DNA of 15,660 nucleotides from Gemmatimonadota bacterium (GCA_003220855.1 QHTP01000005.1:26289-41948), one strand, 5' to 3'. Shown: positions 6,906 through 13,933, counted from the stretch's first letter. Program-made: numbers and translations. The notes: a model not told the origin generated them from the letters alone.

Positions 6906-9017
6906 TTAGTCGGCCGCCTGCCGGGGCGGCTCCTCGTCGGCCAGCAGGCGGAATGACTTGACCGCCCCGGTGAGCTTGTCCGCTGCCTCGGCGAGCTGGT
7001 TCGCGGACGACGCGATCTCCTCGGTCGAAGCGCTCTGCTCCTCGCTCGACGCGGCGATCTCCTGCGCCGACGCGAGCAGGTTCTCCGTTCCCTCGGCCAC
7101 GGAGTTGAGTCGCGCCCCGATTTCCTCGACCAGCCGTCGCATCTCACCCGCCATGTTGGCGATCTCGCGGCTCCACACGTCGTTGGCCTCCGCCTCGGCG
7201 GCCACGGTCCCGAGCCCCTGAGCGGCCGTTTGGGCCGCTTCCCGCGCCACGCCCGCGCCCTGAGCGAGGTGCGCCAGCCGATCGCGCGTCGCCTGCACAC
7301 GGCCCAGGACGCCGCGCACCGTGTCGGCTGTATCGGTCGCCGCCGCGGCGGCCACCGAGGCGAGCTTGCGCACCTCGTCCGCCACGACCGCGAAGCCGCG
7401 CCCCTGCGGTCCGGCGCGCGCCGCTTCGATGGCCGCGTTCAAGGCCAGCATGTTCGTCTGCGTCGCGACCGCCTTGGCCTGGGCCACGAACTTCTGGATG
7501 TCGGCGGATGCGCGCGCCAGGGCGTCGGCCTCCGCCGCGCCCCGCTCCACCTCTTCCACGAGCTTCGCGAGCTGGGCGGTGCTCTGGTCCAGCACGTCCT
7601 TGTGCCGCTTGGCGACCCCGGCGACGGCGCTGTTGCGCCGCACCGAGTCGTCGGCGCCGGCCGCGAGGATGGTCGCGATCTGGAGGATCTTGGCTGCGTC
7701 GTCCGCGGCGGCCCGCACCAGCTGCGCCTGCTCCGCGGCACGCTTGGTCAGGTCCTGGCACGTGGCCGACATCTCCTCGGTGGACGCGCTCATCTGTTCG
7801 GTCGAGGCCGAGATCTCGGTGGCCATGGCCGCCGCTTCGTCCGCGGCCGTGCGAATGGCACCCACCAGGCGGCGCAACGCCACGACCATGGAGTGCACGG
7901 ACGAGAGCAGATCGCCCACCTCGGCGGCTTCGGTGCGCTCGGTCACGACCGTCACCGACAAATCGCCGCCCGCCACCCGGCTTGCGATCGCCCCCGCCGC
8001 CCTGACCGGCTCCGTGACGCGCCGGTTGAGCCGCCGCCAGAATACGACCAGCAGCGTCAGCGCCGCGCCGAACAGGGCCACCGTCCACAGCACGATGTTC
8101 GTCGCCGTGGTGCGCGCCACGGCGTAGGCGGCTCGTTCGGGCTCGCGGAACACCACCCACCATTTCCCGTCCGCGGTCGGCACCGTGACGACCAGATCCG
8201 CACTCCCTCCCGGCCCCGACACGCGCGCCGTCGCGGGGTGCGATTGCCGCGGGATGTCCGCCGCCTGCGGCAACGGGCGCAGCAGATCGGCCGAGTCAGG
8301 CGTGACGATGCGCCGGCCTTGGGCGTCGACGACCTCGAGCCGCACCCCGCCGGGCAGGTCGGCGGAGGCCAGGAGCTGCGACAGGCGATCCAGCGCGAAC
8401 ACGGCCTTGAGGACGCCCACCGGACGCCCCACGCGCGGCGCGCGGATCGCGACGTCGTATTCGAGCGAGACCACGGCCGCCGACGAGTCGTACCGCGGCG
8501 GACCCTCGTAGGTCCCGGTCTTCACGGCCTGCTGCCACCAGCCTTCGCCCGCCTGGACGAAGTCCGAGGTGCGGTCCGACGCGAGCACGTTGTAGCCGTG
8601 GCTTTCCGTGAAAAAGAGCTCGGCGAAGTCGGAGTGCTGGGAGTAGCCGCGCAGGTAGGCCGCGAGATCCGCATCGCCGCCGAGCTCGCGCCGCTGATTG
8701 AACATCCGCTCGAGCGTCGGGATGTCGAGCTGCGGCAGGCGCTGGCGCACGGCGGCCTGCGACGCCTCGAGCGCCGCGCGGACCACGGCGGGAGAGCCCG
8801 CTAGCGCCTCGGCCTCACGGCGGCGCTCGCGCAGATACAGCTCCACCAGGGAGGCGACGTGCGTCGCCAGGTCCTGGCCGCGCGCGTTCGCCTGCCGCTC
8901 GACGATCCGGCTGGCGCTGCGGCTCGAGAGGAGGGCAAACCCCGTCACCAGGACGAGGGCCACGGCCGCCCCCGTCACCAGGAAGCTCTGCCGGAGCTGC
9001 GGGGTGCGACTGGACAT
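6906..9017 (-). CDS. Methyl-accepting chemotaxis protein with periplasmic dCache-like sensor
   Basis: A 703-residue transmembrane chemoreceptor. TM1 is about 12-31, then a periplasmic ligand-binding region about 40-303 that looks like a double Cache domain (FFTESHGYNVLASDRT, GEGWWQQAVKTG, ending DGKWWVVFREPE); such domains often bind amino acids or small carboxylates. TM2 is about 305-327, HAMP about 328-382, then a long cytoplasmic helical hairpin. The signalling tip is QTNMLALNAAIEAARAGPQG (519-538) followed by RGFAVVADEVRKLA. Pro537 stands where most family members have Glu. Methylation-like Glu/Gln pairs recur in flanking helices (STEQMSASTEEMSA at 405-418, SASTEEIASSANQL near 662-675). 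No cheA, cheW or cheR genes are nearby, so it is an orphan receptor. It is divergent from leuS, with 68 nt between them. No clear Shine-Dalgarno precedes ATG 9017. Confidence 0.9.
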   Translation of the reverse strand: MSSRTPQLRQSFLVTGAAVALVLVTGFALLSSRSASRIVERQANARGQDLATHVASLVELYLRERRREAEALAGSPAVVRAALEASQAAVRQRLPQLDIPTLERMFNQRRELGGDADLAAYLRGYSQHSDFAELFFTESHGYNVLASDRTSDFVQAGEGWWQQAVKTGTYEGPPRYDSSAAVVSLEYDVAIRAPRVGRPVGVLKAVFALDRLSQLLASADLPGGVRLEVVDAQGRRIVTPDSADLLRPLPQAADIPRQSHPATARVSGPGGSADLVVTVPTADGKWWVVFREPERAAYAVARTTATNIVLWTVALFGAALTLLVVFWRRLNRRVTEPVRAAGAIASRVAGGDLSVTVVTERTEAAEVGDLLSSVHSMVVALRRLVGAIRTAADEAAAMATEISASTEQMSASTEEMSATCQDLTKRAAEQAQLVRAAADDAAKILQIATILAAGADDSVRRNSAVAGVAKRHKDVLDQSTAQLAKLVEEVERGAAEADALARASADIQKFVAQAKAVATQTNMLALNAAIEAARAGPQGRGFAVVADEVRKLASVAAAAATDTADTVRGVLGRVQATRDRLAHLAQGAGVAREAAQTAAQGLGTVAAEAEANDVWSREIANMAGEMRRLVEEIGARLNSVAEGTENLLASAQEIAASSEEQSASTEEIASSANQLAEAADKLTGAVKSFRLLADEEPPRQAAD

Positions 9018-9068
9018 GATGCGGGTCGGAAGCGAAGCTACGCAGGGTTACCGGGTTGAGCAAGCCTG

Positions 9069-9074
9069 TTTAAT
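9069..9074 (+). promoter_or_regulatory. Candidate -10 box for leuS giving a near-leaderless mRNA
   Basis: TTTAAT is a 5/6 match to the -10 consensus in an AT-rich island within very GC-rich sequence. The transcription start would fall near 9081, only about 5 nt before the leuS ATG at 9086, and no Shine-Dalgarno sequence is present. The -35 region (near GGTTAC, 9046-9051) is poor, so this remains a candidate. Confidence 0.35.
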
Positions 9075-9085
9075 TTCATGGACTT

Positions 9086-11515
9086 ATGACTCAGGTCCCG
9101 CCGTACGACCCGCAGCTGGTCGAGGCCAGGTGGCAGGAGCGTTGGGTGCGCGAGCACACCAACCAGCCCGACTTGGACCGAGCGCGCCGGCCGTTCTACA
9201 ACCTCATGATGTTCCCCTATCCCTCGGCCGAAGGCCTCCACGTGGGGAACATGTTCGCATTCACCGGCGCCGACATCTACGGGCGGTTCAAACGGCTTCA
9301 GGGGTACGACGTGTTCGAGCCCATCGGGTTCGACGCGTTCGGCATCCACTCGGAGAACTACGCACTCTCGGTGGGGATCAACCCGGCCCAGCTGATTCCC
9401 AAGAACATCGAGACCTTCCGCCGCCAGTTGCGCCGGTTCGGCGGCATGTTCGACTGGCGGCACGAGCTCTCCACCACCGACCCCCCCTACTACAAGTGGA
9501 CGCAGTGGATTTTCCTGCAGCTGTTCGCCGCCGGGCTGGCGTTCCGCAAGAAGGCGGCGGTCAACTGGTGCCCCAAGGACATGAGCGTCATCGCGAACGA
9601 GCAGGTGATCAACGGCTACTGCGAGCGGCACCCCGACACCAAGGTCGAGCAGCGCTTCCTGGAGCAGTGGTTCTTCAACATCACGAAGTACGCGGAGCCG
9701 CTGCTCAGGAACCTCGAGCGGCTCGACTGGTCCGACTCGACCCGTGTGCTGCAGCGCAACTGGATCGGTCGCAGCGAGGGCGCCGAGCTGATTTTCGAGA
9801 CCCCGGCCGGCGCGAAGATCCCCGTGTTCACGACGCGTCCCGATACGATATTCGGCGCGACGTACCTCGTGCTCGCCCCCGAGCACCCACTCGTGGACCA
9901 GCTCACGGCCGACGAGCAGCGGCGTCCGGTGAACACCTACCGACGTGAGATGCAGGGGAAGGACGTCGTGTCCCGTCGGGTAGGGGGGGGCGACAAGACC
10001 AAGACCGGCGTGTTCCTCGGCTCCTACGCCCGCAATCCGGCCACGGGCGAGGCGATCCCCGTCTGGATCGCGGACTACGTGCTCATGGAGTACGGCACCG
10101 GGGCGATCATGGCCGTGCCGGCCCACGACGCACGCGACTTCGAGTTCGCGACGCAGTTCAGACTGCCGATCCGCGAGGTGGTGCGCTCCGGCGGGGGCGA
10201 GCCGCTCCCCCGCGTCGGCGAGGACGGCGTGCTGGTGAACTCGCGGGAGTTCGACGGCTTGCCCTGCCGTCAGGCGAAGGGCGCCATCATCGCCTGGCTC
10301 AAGGAGAGGAGACTCGCCACGCCGCAGGTGCAGTACCGGCTGCACGACTGGTGCATTTCGCGCCAGCGCTACTGGGGACCACCCATCCCCATCATCTATT
10401 GCGACCGTTGCGGTCCCGTGCCGGTGCCGGAGCGGGACCTCCCCGTGGAGCTGCCGTTCATCCAGGACTTCCGCCCCGATGCGAGCGGCGTCTCGCCGCT
10501 GGCGCGCCACAAGGAGTGGTACTTCGTGAAGTGCCCGCGGTGCGGCGCGCAGGGCAGGCGCGAGACCGACGTGTCCGACACGTTCCTCGATTCGGCTTGG
10601 TACTTCCTGCGCTACCCGTCGACCGAATTCGACGACCGGCCGTGGGACCCGGCGCGCACCCAGACGTGGCTGCCCGTGTCGAGCTACATCGGCGGAAACG
10701 AGCACGCCGTGCTCCACCTGCTCTATTCCCGTTTCATCACGATGGTACTGCACGAGCTCGGCAAGGTGCAGTTCGACGAGCCGTTCCCGAAGCTGCGCGC
10801 GCATGGGCTGATCATCAAGGACGGCGCGAAGATGTCCAAGTCGCGTGGCAACGTGGTCATCCCGGACGCCTACATCCAGAAGTGGGGCGCCGACACGCTG
10901 CGCATGTACCTGATGTTCCTCGGCCCCTTCCAGGAGGGCGGCGACTTCCGCGACACCAGCATCATCGGTGTGCGCCGCTTCCTCGACAAATTGTGGGCGG
11001 TGGCGCATGAAGCCGCGGCCCTGACCCCGGGCGCAAGCCCGGGGTTCCCAGGGTCAGTGGTCGAGCGCAAGCTGCACCAAACGATCAAGAAGGTGACGAC
11101 CGATACGGAGCGGCTCGACTATAACACGGCCATCTCGGCGATGATGGAGTATCTCAACACGGTGCGCGACGAGCATGTCGTGGCCCGGGGAGCCATCGAG
11201 CCGCTCGTCGTGATGGTGGCGCCGTACGCGCCGCACCTCGCCGAGGAGCTGTGGTCCCTGTTCGGACACGAGCGCTCGATCTTCACGGCGGCATGGCCGG
11301 CGTTCGACGAGCGGCTCGCCGCGGCGGGAGACGTGGAGGTAGTGGTGCAGGTGAACGGCAAGGTGCGGGGCCGGGTGACGGTGGGCCGCGGCGCGAGCGA
11401 GGCGGAGGTCGTTGCCCTGGCGATGCAGGACGAGTCGGTCCGCAAGTTCGTGGACGGGAAGCCGCTGCGAAAGACGGTCTACGTGCAGGACCGCCTGCTC
11501 AACCTGGTAGTCTAG
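9086..11515 (+). CDS. leuS: Leucyl-tRNA synthetase
   Basis: An 809-residue class I aminoacyl-tRNA synthetase that charges tRNA-Leu; E. coli LeuRS is about 860. The N-terminal Rossmann domain has PYPSAEGLHVGN, where the HIGH motif is HVGN (52-55), followed by GFDAFGIHSENYA. Residues about 225-420 form the CP1 editing domain (TTRPDT 249-254; editing Asp348 in VPAHDARD). Residues 439-486 carry a CxxC...CxxC zinc ribbon (C439, C442, C483, C486). KMSKS is exact at 582-586. The anticodon-binding helices and the C-terminal domain (VVVQVNGKVRGRV) are complete. All catalytic and editing parts are present, so it should be the functional housekeeping enzyme. A palindromic DNA element encodes residues 647-657, in a linker after the catalytic core. 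ATG 9086 has no Shine-Dalgarno. Its stop overlaps the stop of the convergent mbfA-like gene. Confidence 0.97.
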   Translation: MTQVPPYDPQLVEARWQERWVREHTNQPDLDRARRPFYNLMMFPYPSAEGLHVGNMFAFTGADIYGRFKRLQGYDVFEPIGFDAFGIHSENYALSVGINPAQLIPKNIETFRRQLRRFGGMFDWRHELSTTDPPYYKWTQWIFLQLFAAGLAFRKKAAVNWCPKDMSVIANEQVINGYCERHPDTKVEQRFLEQWFFNITKYAEPLLRNLERLDWSDSTRVLQRNWIGRSEGAELIFETPAGAKIPVFTTRPDTIFGATYLVLAPEHPLVDQLTADEQRRPVNTYRREMQGKDVVSRRVGGGDKTKTGVFLGSYARNPATGEAIPVWIADYVLMEYGTGAIMAVPAHDARDFEFATQFRLPIREVVRSGGGEPLPRVGEDGVLVNSREFDGLPCRQAKGAIIAWLKERRLATPQVQYRLHDWCISRQRYWGPPIPIIYCDRCGPVPVPERDLPVELPFIQDFRPDASGVSPLARHKEWYFVKCPRCGAQGRRETDVSDTFLDSAWYFLRYPSTEFDDRPWDPARTQTWLPVSSYIGGNEHAVLHLLYSRFITMVLHELGKVQFDEPFPKLRAHGLIIKDGAKMSKSRGNVVIPDAYIQKWGADTLRMYLMFLGPFQEGGDFRDTSIIGVRRFLDKLWAVAHEAAALTPGASPGFPGSVVERKLHQTIKKVTTDTERLDYNTAISAMMEYLNTVRDEHVVARGAIEPLVVMVAPYAPHLAEELWSLFGHERSIFTAAWPAFDERLAAAGDVEVVVQVNGKVRGRVTVGRGASEAEVVALAMQDESVRKFVDGKPLRKTVYVQDRLLNLVV
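11021..11057. repeat. Palindromic element inside leuS (perfect GCAA-loop hairpin)
   Basis: CCCCGGGC (11025-11032) and GCCCGGGG (11037-11044) form a perfect 8-bp stem closed by the GNRA-type tetraloop GCAA (11033-11036). An outer inverted pair, CTGACCC (11021-11027) and GGGTCAG (11051-11057), frames it and competes with part of the inner stem. It reads in frame in leuS as a Pro/Gly-rich linker (LTPGASPGFPGS). It resembles dispersed REP-like palindromes more than ordinary coding sequence. Confidence 0.7.
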
Positions 11516-12624
11516 AGCACCTTCGCGATCACGTCGCCCACGACGAACCCGACGGCGGCCACGCCCAGCCCCACCACGAACATGTCGATCCCGCTGCGGA
11601 TCACGCCGCGGCCCGTGAAAAAACTGCGTGCCGCGCCGACCGCGAAGTGGGAGAGCATGGCGATGGCGAATGCGGCCCACGCGGCTGTCCCCCCGCTCAG
11701 CACGAGGAACGGCGCCACCGGAATGAGCGCCCCGACCGCCGTGGACACTCCCGTGACCCATCCTTCCTTGAACGGGGTCGAGTGCGCCTCCCCGATCTTG
11801 AGCTCCTCGCGCACCTGCTCGTCCAGCGCCCGCTGCGAGTCGCGCATCACCTCGGCCGCCATCTGGCGGGCCATCCCGGATTCGATGCCCCTGGCCTGAT
11901 AGACCAGGGCGATCTCCTCTTCCTCCACTTCGGGCATGATCCGGATTTCTTCCTTCTCCATGGCGATCTCGTGGGCGTACACCTCCTGCTCGCTCTTCGC
12001 CGCGAGGTACCCCGAAGCGCCCATCGAGAGCGCGTCCGCGATCATGCCGGCGAGACCCGAGAGGAGCACGACGTGGGGCGTGACGCTGGCGCCGATCACG
12101 CCCGCCACGAGCCCGAAGTTGGCGGTCAGCCCGTCGTTGAAGCCGTACACGACGTTGCGCAGGAACCCGCCCGACCCGGTGTTGTGCCACGGCTCCGCCG
12201 CCCGGCCCGCCAGGTCCGCCAGCGTCCCGGCGTGGGCCGCCGACTCCTTCGCAAGCTTGAGCGACACCTCGCGCGCGTCGGCGAACGTCGCCCGCTGGTG
12301 GAGGTCCATGTACCCCTTCACCTCCTGCCCCTCCTCCCGCAAGAGCAAGGGCAGCAGGTAGCCCGTCCCAAAGCGCCGCCCGAACCAGGCGCGCAGCCGC
12401 GCGTTCACCGAAGGCCGCGGCCGCCCGACCGGGTGGCCGTGCTCGGCCAGCAGCTGCTCCCACATCTGCACGTGCCGCTCTTCCACGCCGGCCAGCTTGA
12501 TGTAGACGTCCTTGCGCTTCTGGTCCGGCTCCTGACCGGCGAGCACGAGGTACAGGTAGGCGGCGTCGGATTCGTCCTGCCAGTGGTGCAGCCAGTGATG
12601 CAGCGTTTCGCGGTCGAGGGGCAT
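11512..12624 (-). CDS. mbfA: MbfA-like iron exporter: ferritin-like domain fused to VIT1/CCC1 transporter
   Basis: Starting at ATG 12624 the protein has 370 residues. The N-terminal part (to about residue 145) is a ferritin-like four-helix domain; candidate diiron ligands are in WQDESDAAYLY, VEERHVQMWE (ExxH), LREEGQEVKGY and AKESAAH. The C-terminal part is a VIT1/CCC1 domain with TM segments in NVVYGFNDGLTANFGLVAGV, VVLLSGLAGMIADALSMGAS, GVSTAVGALIPVAPFLVLSG, AAWAAFAIAMLSHFAVG and FVVGLGVAAVGFVVGDVIA, plus an acidic cytoplasmic metal-binding segment (EKEEIRIMPEVEEEE). The same fusion in rhizobial MbfA exports iron and protects against peroxide, so Fe2+ (perhaps Mn2+) efflux is likely. A TTG start at 12642 is possible, but it lies inside the promoter spacer described here. 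It is divergent from the ECF sigma operon and overlaps leuS by 4 nt at the 3' end. Confidence 0.88.
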   Translation of the reverse strand: MPLDRETLHHWLHHWQDESDAAYLYLVLAGQEPDQKRKDVYIKLAGVEERHVQMWEQLLAEHGHPVGRPRPSVNARLRAWFGRRFGTGYLLPLLLREEGQEVKGYMDLHQRATFADAREVSLKLAKESAAHAGTLADLAGRAAEPWHNTGSGGFLRNVVYGFNDGLTANFGLVAGVIGASVTPHVVLLSGLAGMIADALSMGASGYLAAKSEQEVYAHEIAMEKEEIRIMPEVEEEEIALVYQARGIESGMARQMAAEVMRDSQRALDEQVREELKIGEAHSTPFKEGWVTGVSTAVGALIPVAPFLVLSGGTAAWAAFAIAMLSHFAVGAARSFFTGRGVIRSGIDMFVVGLGVAAVGFVVGDVIAKVL

Positions 12625-12629
12625 GCCGT

Positions 12630-12657
12630 AAGATAGTTGCAACTCTCAGAATGGCAA
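12630..12657 (-). promoter_or_regulatory. Candidate sigma-70 promoter of the mbfA-like gene (leaderless)
   Basis: On the minus strand TTGCCA (12657-12652, 5/6 to consensus) is followed after 16 nt by TATCTT (12635-12630, 4/6). The -10 box ends 5 nt before ATG 12624, so transcription would start at or next to the start codon, giving a leaderless mRNA. No Shine-Dalgarno is present, which agrees. No Fur-box-like palindrome overlaps it. Confidence 0.45.
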
Positions 12658-12667
12658 TTGGTTAGAC

Positions 12668-12761
12668 GGCGTCACGGAACGGCGTCACGGAACGAGGTCG
12701 CGGAAATACGTGGCCGACGCCGTTCCGCGACGCCGTTCTCGTGACGCCGTTCCGCGACGCC
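12668..12761. repeat. Mirror-image array of six 13-14 nt units between divergent genes
   Basis: The left arm has two identical tandem copies of GGCGTCACGGAAC (12668-12680, 12681-12693) and a degenerate third copy (12694-12706, 9/13). After a loop of 15 nt (12707-12721) the right arm carries three reverse-complement units: GTTCCGCGACGCC (12722-12734), a 14-nt unit with one extra T at 12739 (12735-12748), and GTTCCGCGACGCC again (12749-12761). Outer units pair with one mismatch, middle units perfectly apart from the bulged T, and inner units at 10/13. The whole can fold into a hairpin or cruciform of about 39 bp. It starts 10 nt beyond the mbfA-like -35 box and ends 33 nt before the sigma factor ATG. 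Confidence 0.9.
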
Positions 12762-12794
12762 TTACGTACTCGACGCATCTATGTATTTCAGGAG

Positions 12795-13334
12795 ATGACC
12801 ATCTCGCTCGCCGTCCCCGACATTCTCGTTGCCCGGGCGAAGTCCGGCGACCTGGAAGCGCTGGAGGCGCTGTACCGGGCGTTCGAGACGCCCGTGTACA
12901 ACGTCGCGCTCCGGATGCTGCGCAGCCCGGAGGACGCCGAGGACGTGATGCAGGAGACGTTCCTTGAGGTGGTCCGGAGCATCAAGCAGTATCGGGCGGA
13001 GGGGCATCTGTGGGGATGGATCCGGCAGATCGCGGCGTCCAAGGCGCTGATGCGGATCCGGCGCAACCAGCTGCGCGCCACGGAGGAGCTGCACGAGGAA
13101 GCGGCGGCCGGACCGGGAGGCGTGGGCGTGCCGGCGCGGGTCGACCTGGAGCGCGCGTTCGAGCGGTTGAGCGAGACATCGCGCGCGGTGGTATGGCTGC
13201 ACGACGTCGAAGGGTACACGCACGAAGAGATCGCGGAGCGGATGGGCAAGACGGTGAGTTTTTCCAAGTCGCAGCTGGCGCGGGCGCACGCGCGCCTGCG
13301 CGGCATGCTGGATGACGAAGGAGCCGCACCATGA
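12795..13334 (+). CDS. ECF-type RNA polymerase sigma factor (sigma-70 family)
   Basis: A 179-residue sigma factor with only regions 2 and 4. Region 2 (about residues 10-80) shows LVARAKSGDLEALEALYRAF, then RSPEDAEDVMQETFLEV (DAED...QETF is the core-binding/-10 recognition hallmark) and GWIRQIAASKALMRIRR. Region 4 (about 118-170) has LSETSRAVVWLHDVEGYTHE, then EIAERMG and FSKSQLARAHARLRGML, a helix-turn-helix that reads the -35 element. It would direct RNA polymerase to a stress regulon under control of the anti-sigma factor, whose ATG overlaps its stop (ATGA, 13331-13334). ATG 12795 fits the family N-terminus. AGGAG touches the start codon directly, too close for normal use, so initiation may be leaderless. 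An in-frame GTG at 12741 lies inside the repeat array and adds unrelated residues. Confidence 0.93.
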   Translation: MTISLAVPDILVARAKSGDLEALEALYRAFETPVYNVALRMLRSPEDAEDVMQETFLEVVRSIKQYRAEGHLWGWIRQIAASKALMRIRRNQLRATEELHEEAAAGPGGVGVPARVDLERAFERLSETSRAVVWLHDVEGYTHEEIAERMGKTVSFSKSQLARAHARLRGMLDDEGAAP

Positions 13335-13915
13335 TGCATTGCACGATGGACGATCTGCTGGCCCTGCAGGCAGGCGAGGCGTCTGGCTGGGCGCGCTCGC
13401 ATGCGGAGGCGTGCGCGACGTGCCGTGGGGAGCTCGACGCGCTGTATCAACGCATCGCGCAGCTCAAGGCGCTGCCGACGCGGCGCCCCGCGCGGGACCG
13501 CTGGCCCGCGGTGCGCGAGGCCGTGGTTGCCGAGCGGCGGCGGCGGCGCGAACGCTGGGGCGTCTGGAGTGTCGCCGCCGCCGCGGCGGTCGCCGGGCTG
13601 CTCGTGTTCCGCCCGTTCGGCACGCGCCAGGCGGACGCGGCCGAGCTCGCTCGTGTGAAGCAGGAATCGGCGACGCTCGAGCAGCAGCTCGGACGCGTCG
13701 ACCCCGACGCGCGGGTGATGAGCGGCCGCGCCGCCGCGCTCGCGGCTGCGCTGGAGGATCGCATTGCCGTCATCGACGGCGAGCTGGCCCGCCTGGGACC
13801 GCTGGAGGCGCCGCCGGGTCCCGAGGAGCTCGTCAAACTGTGGCAGCAGCGGGTGGATCTCATGCAGCAGCTGGTGGGGGTTCACGTGACGCGGGCCGCT
13901 TACGTGGGGCTCTAG
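13331..13915 (+). CDS. Zinc-finger transmembrane anti-sigma factor
   Basis: A 194-residue single-pass membrane protein encoded directly after, and overlapping by 4 nt, the ECF sigma gene. The N-terminus carries the anti-sigma zinc motif HxxxCxxC (His24, Cys28, Cys31 in SHAEACATC), with His3/Cys4 as a possible further ligand, followed by a sigma-binding helical region. A basic run (RRRRRER, 69-75) precedes one TM helix at about 76-93, and the remaining roughly 100 residues are extracytoplasmic and helical (ELARVKQESATLEQQL). The family holds its sigma factor at the membrane until a signal triggers release. Coupled translation keeps the pair balanced; GGAG lies 8 nt before ATG 13331. Sequence similarity outside the zinc motif is weak, as is normal for this family, so the call rests on motif, topology and position. 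Confidence 0.85.
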   Translation: MMHCTMDDLLALQAGEASGWARSHAEACATCRGELDALYQRIAQLKALPTRRPARDRWPAVREAVVAERRRRRERWGVWSVAAAAAVAGLLVFRPFGTRQADAAELARVKQESATLEQQLGRVDPDARVMSGRAAALAAALEDRIAVIDGELARLGPLEAPPGPEELVKLWQQRVDLMQQLVGVHVTRAAYVGL

Positions 13916-13933
13916 GCCCCGGAGGTATCGCAC

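Noticed and set aside
9038..11008. Very long minus-strand open frame opposite leuS
   Set aside because: Its protein is low-complexity, rich in Val/Arg/Leu/His, with no recognisable domain; long antisense frames are expected in GC-rich genes and leuS is unmistakable on the plus strand.
12625..12642. TTG start for the mbfA-like gene at 12642
   Set aside because: It falls within the spacer of a good -35/-10 pair, so it would lie upstream of the transcription start; ATG 12624 also fits the ferritin-like domain start.
12668..12761. CRISPR array
   Set aside because: Units are 13-14 nt, directly adjacent without unique spacers, and reverse orientation midway.
12741..12794. Upstream GTG start for the sigma factor
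   Set aside because: It begins inside the repeat array and adds residues not typical of ECF N-termini; ATG 12795 fits the family.
12781..12798. Five-codon micro-ORF overlapping the sigma factor start
   Set aside because: ATGA overlaps of this kind also occur before the adaptor gene at 6830, so they are common here, and there is no link between the encoded residues and the sigma factor.
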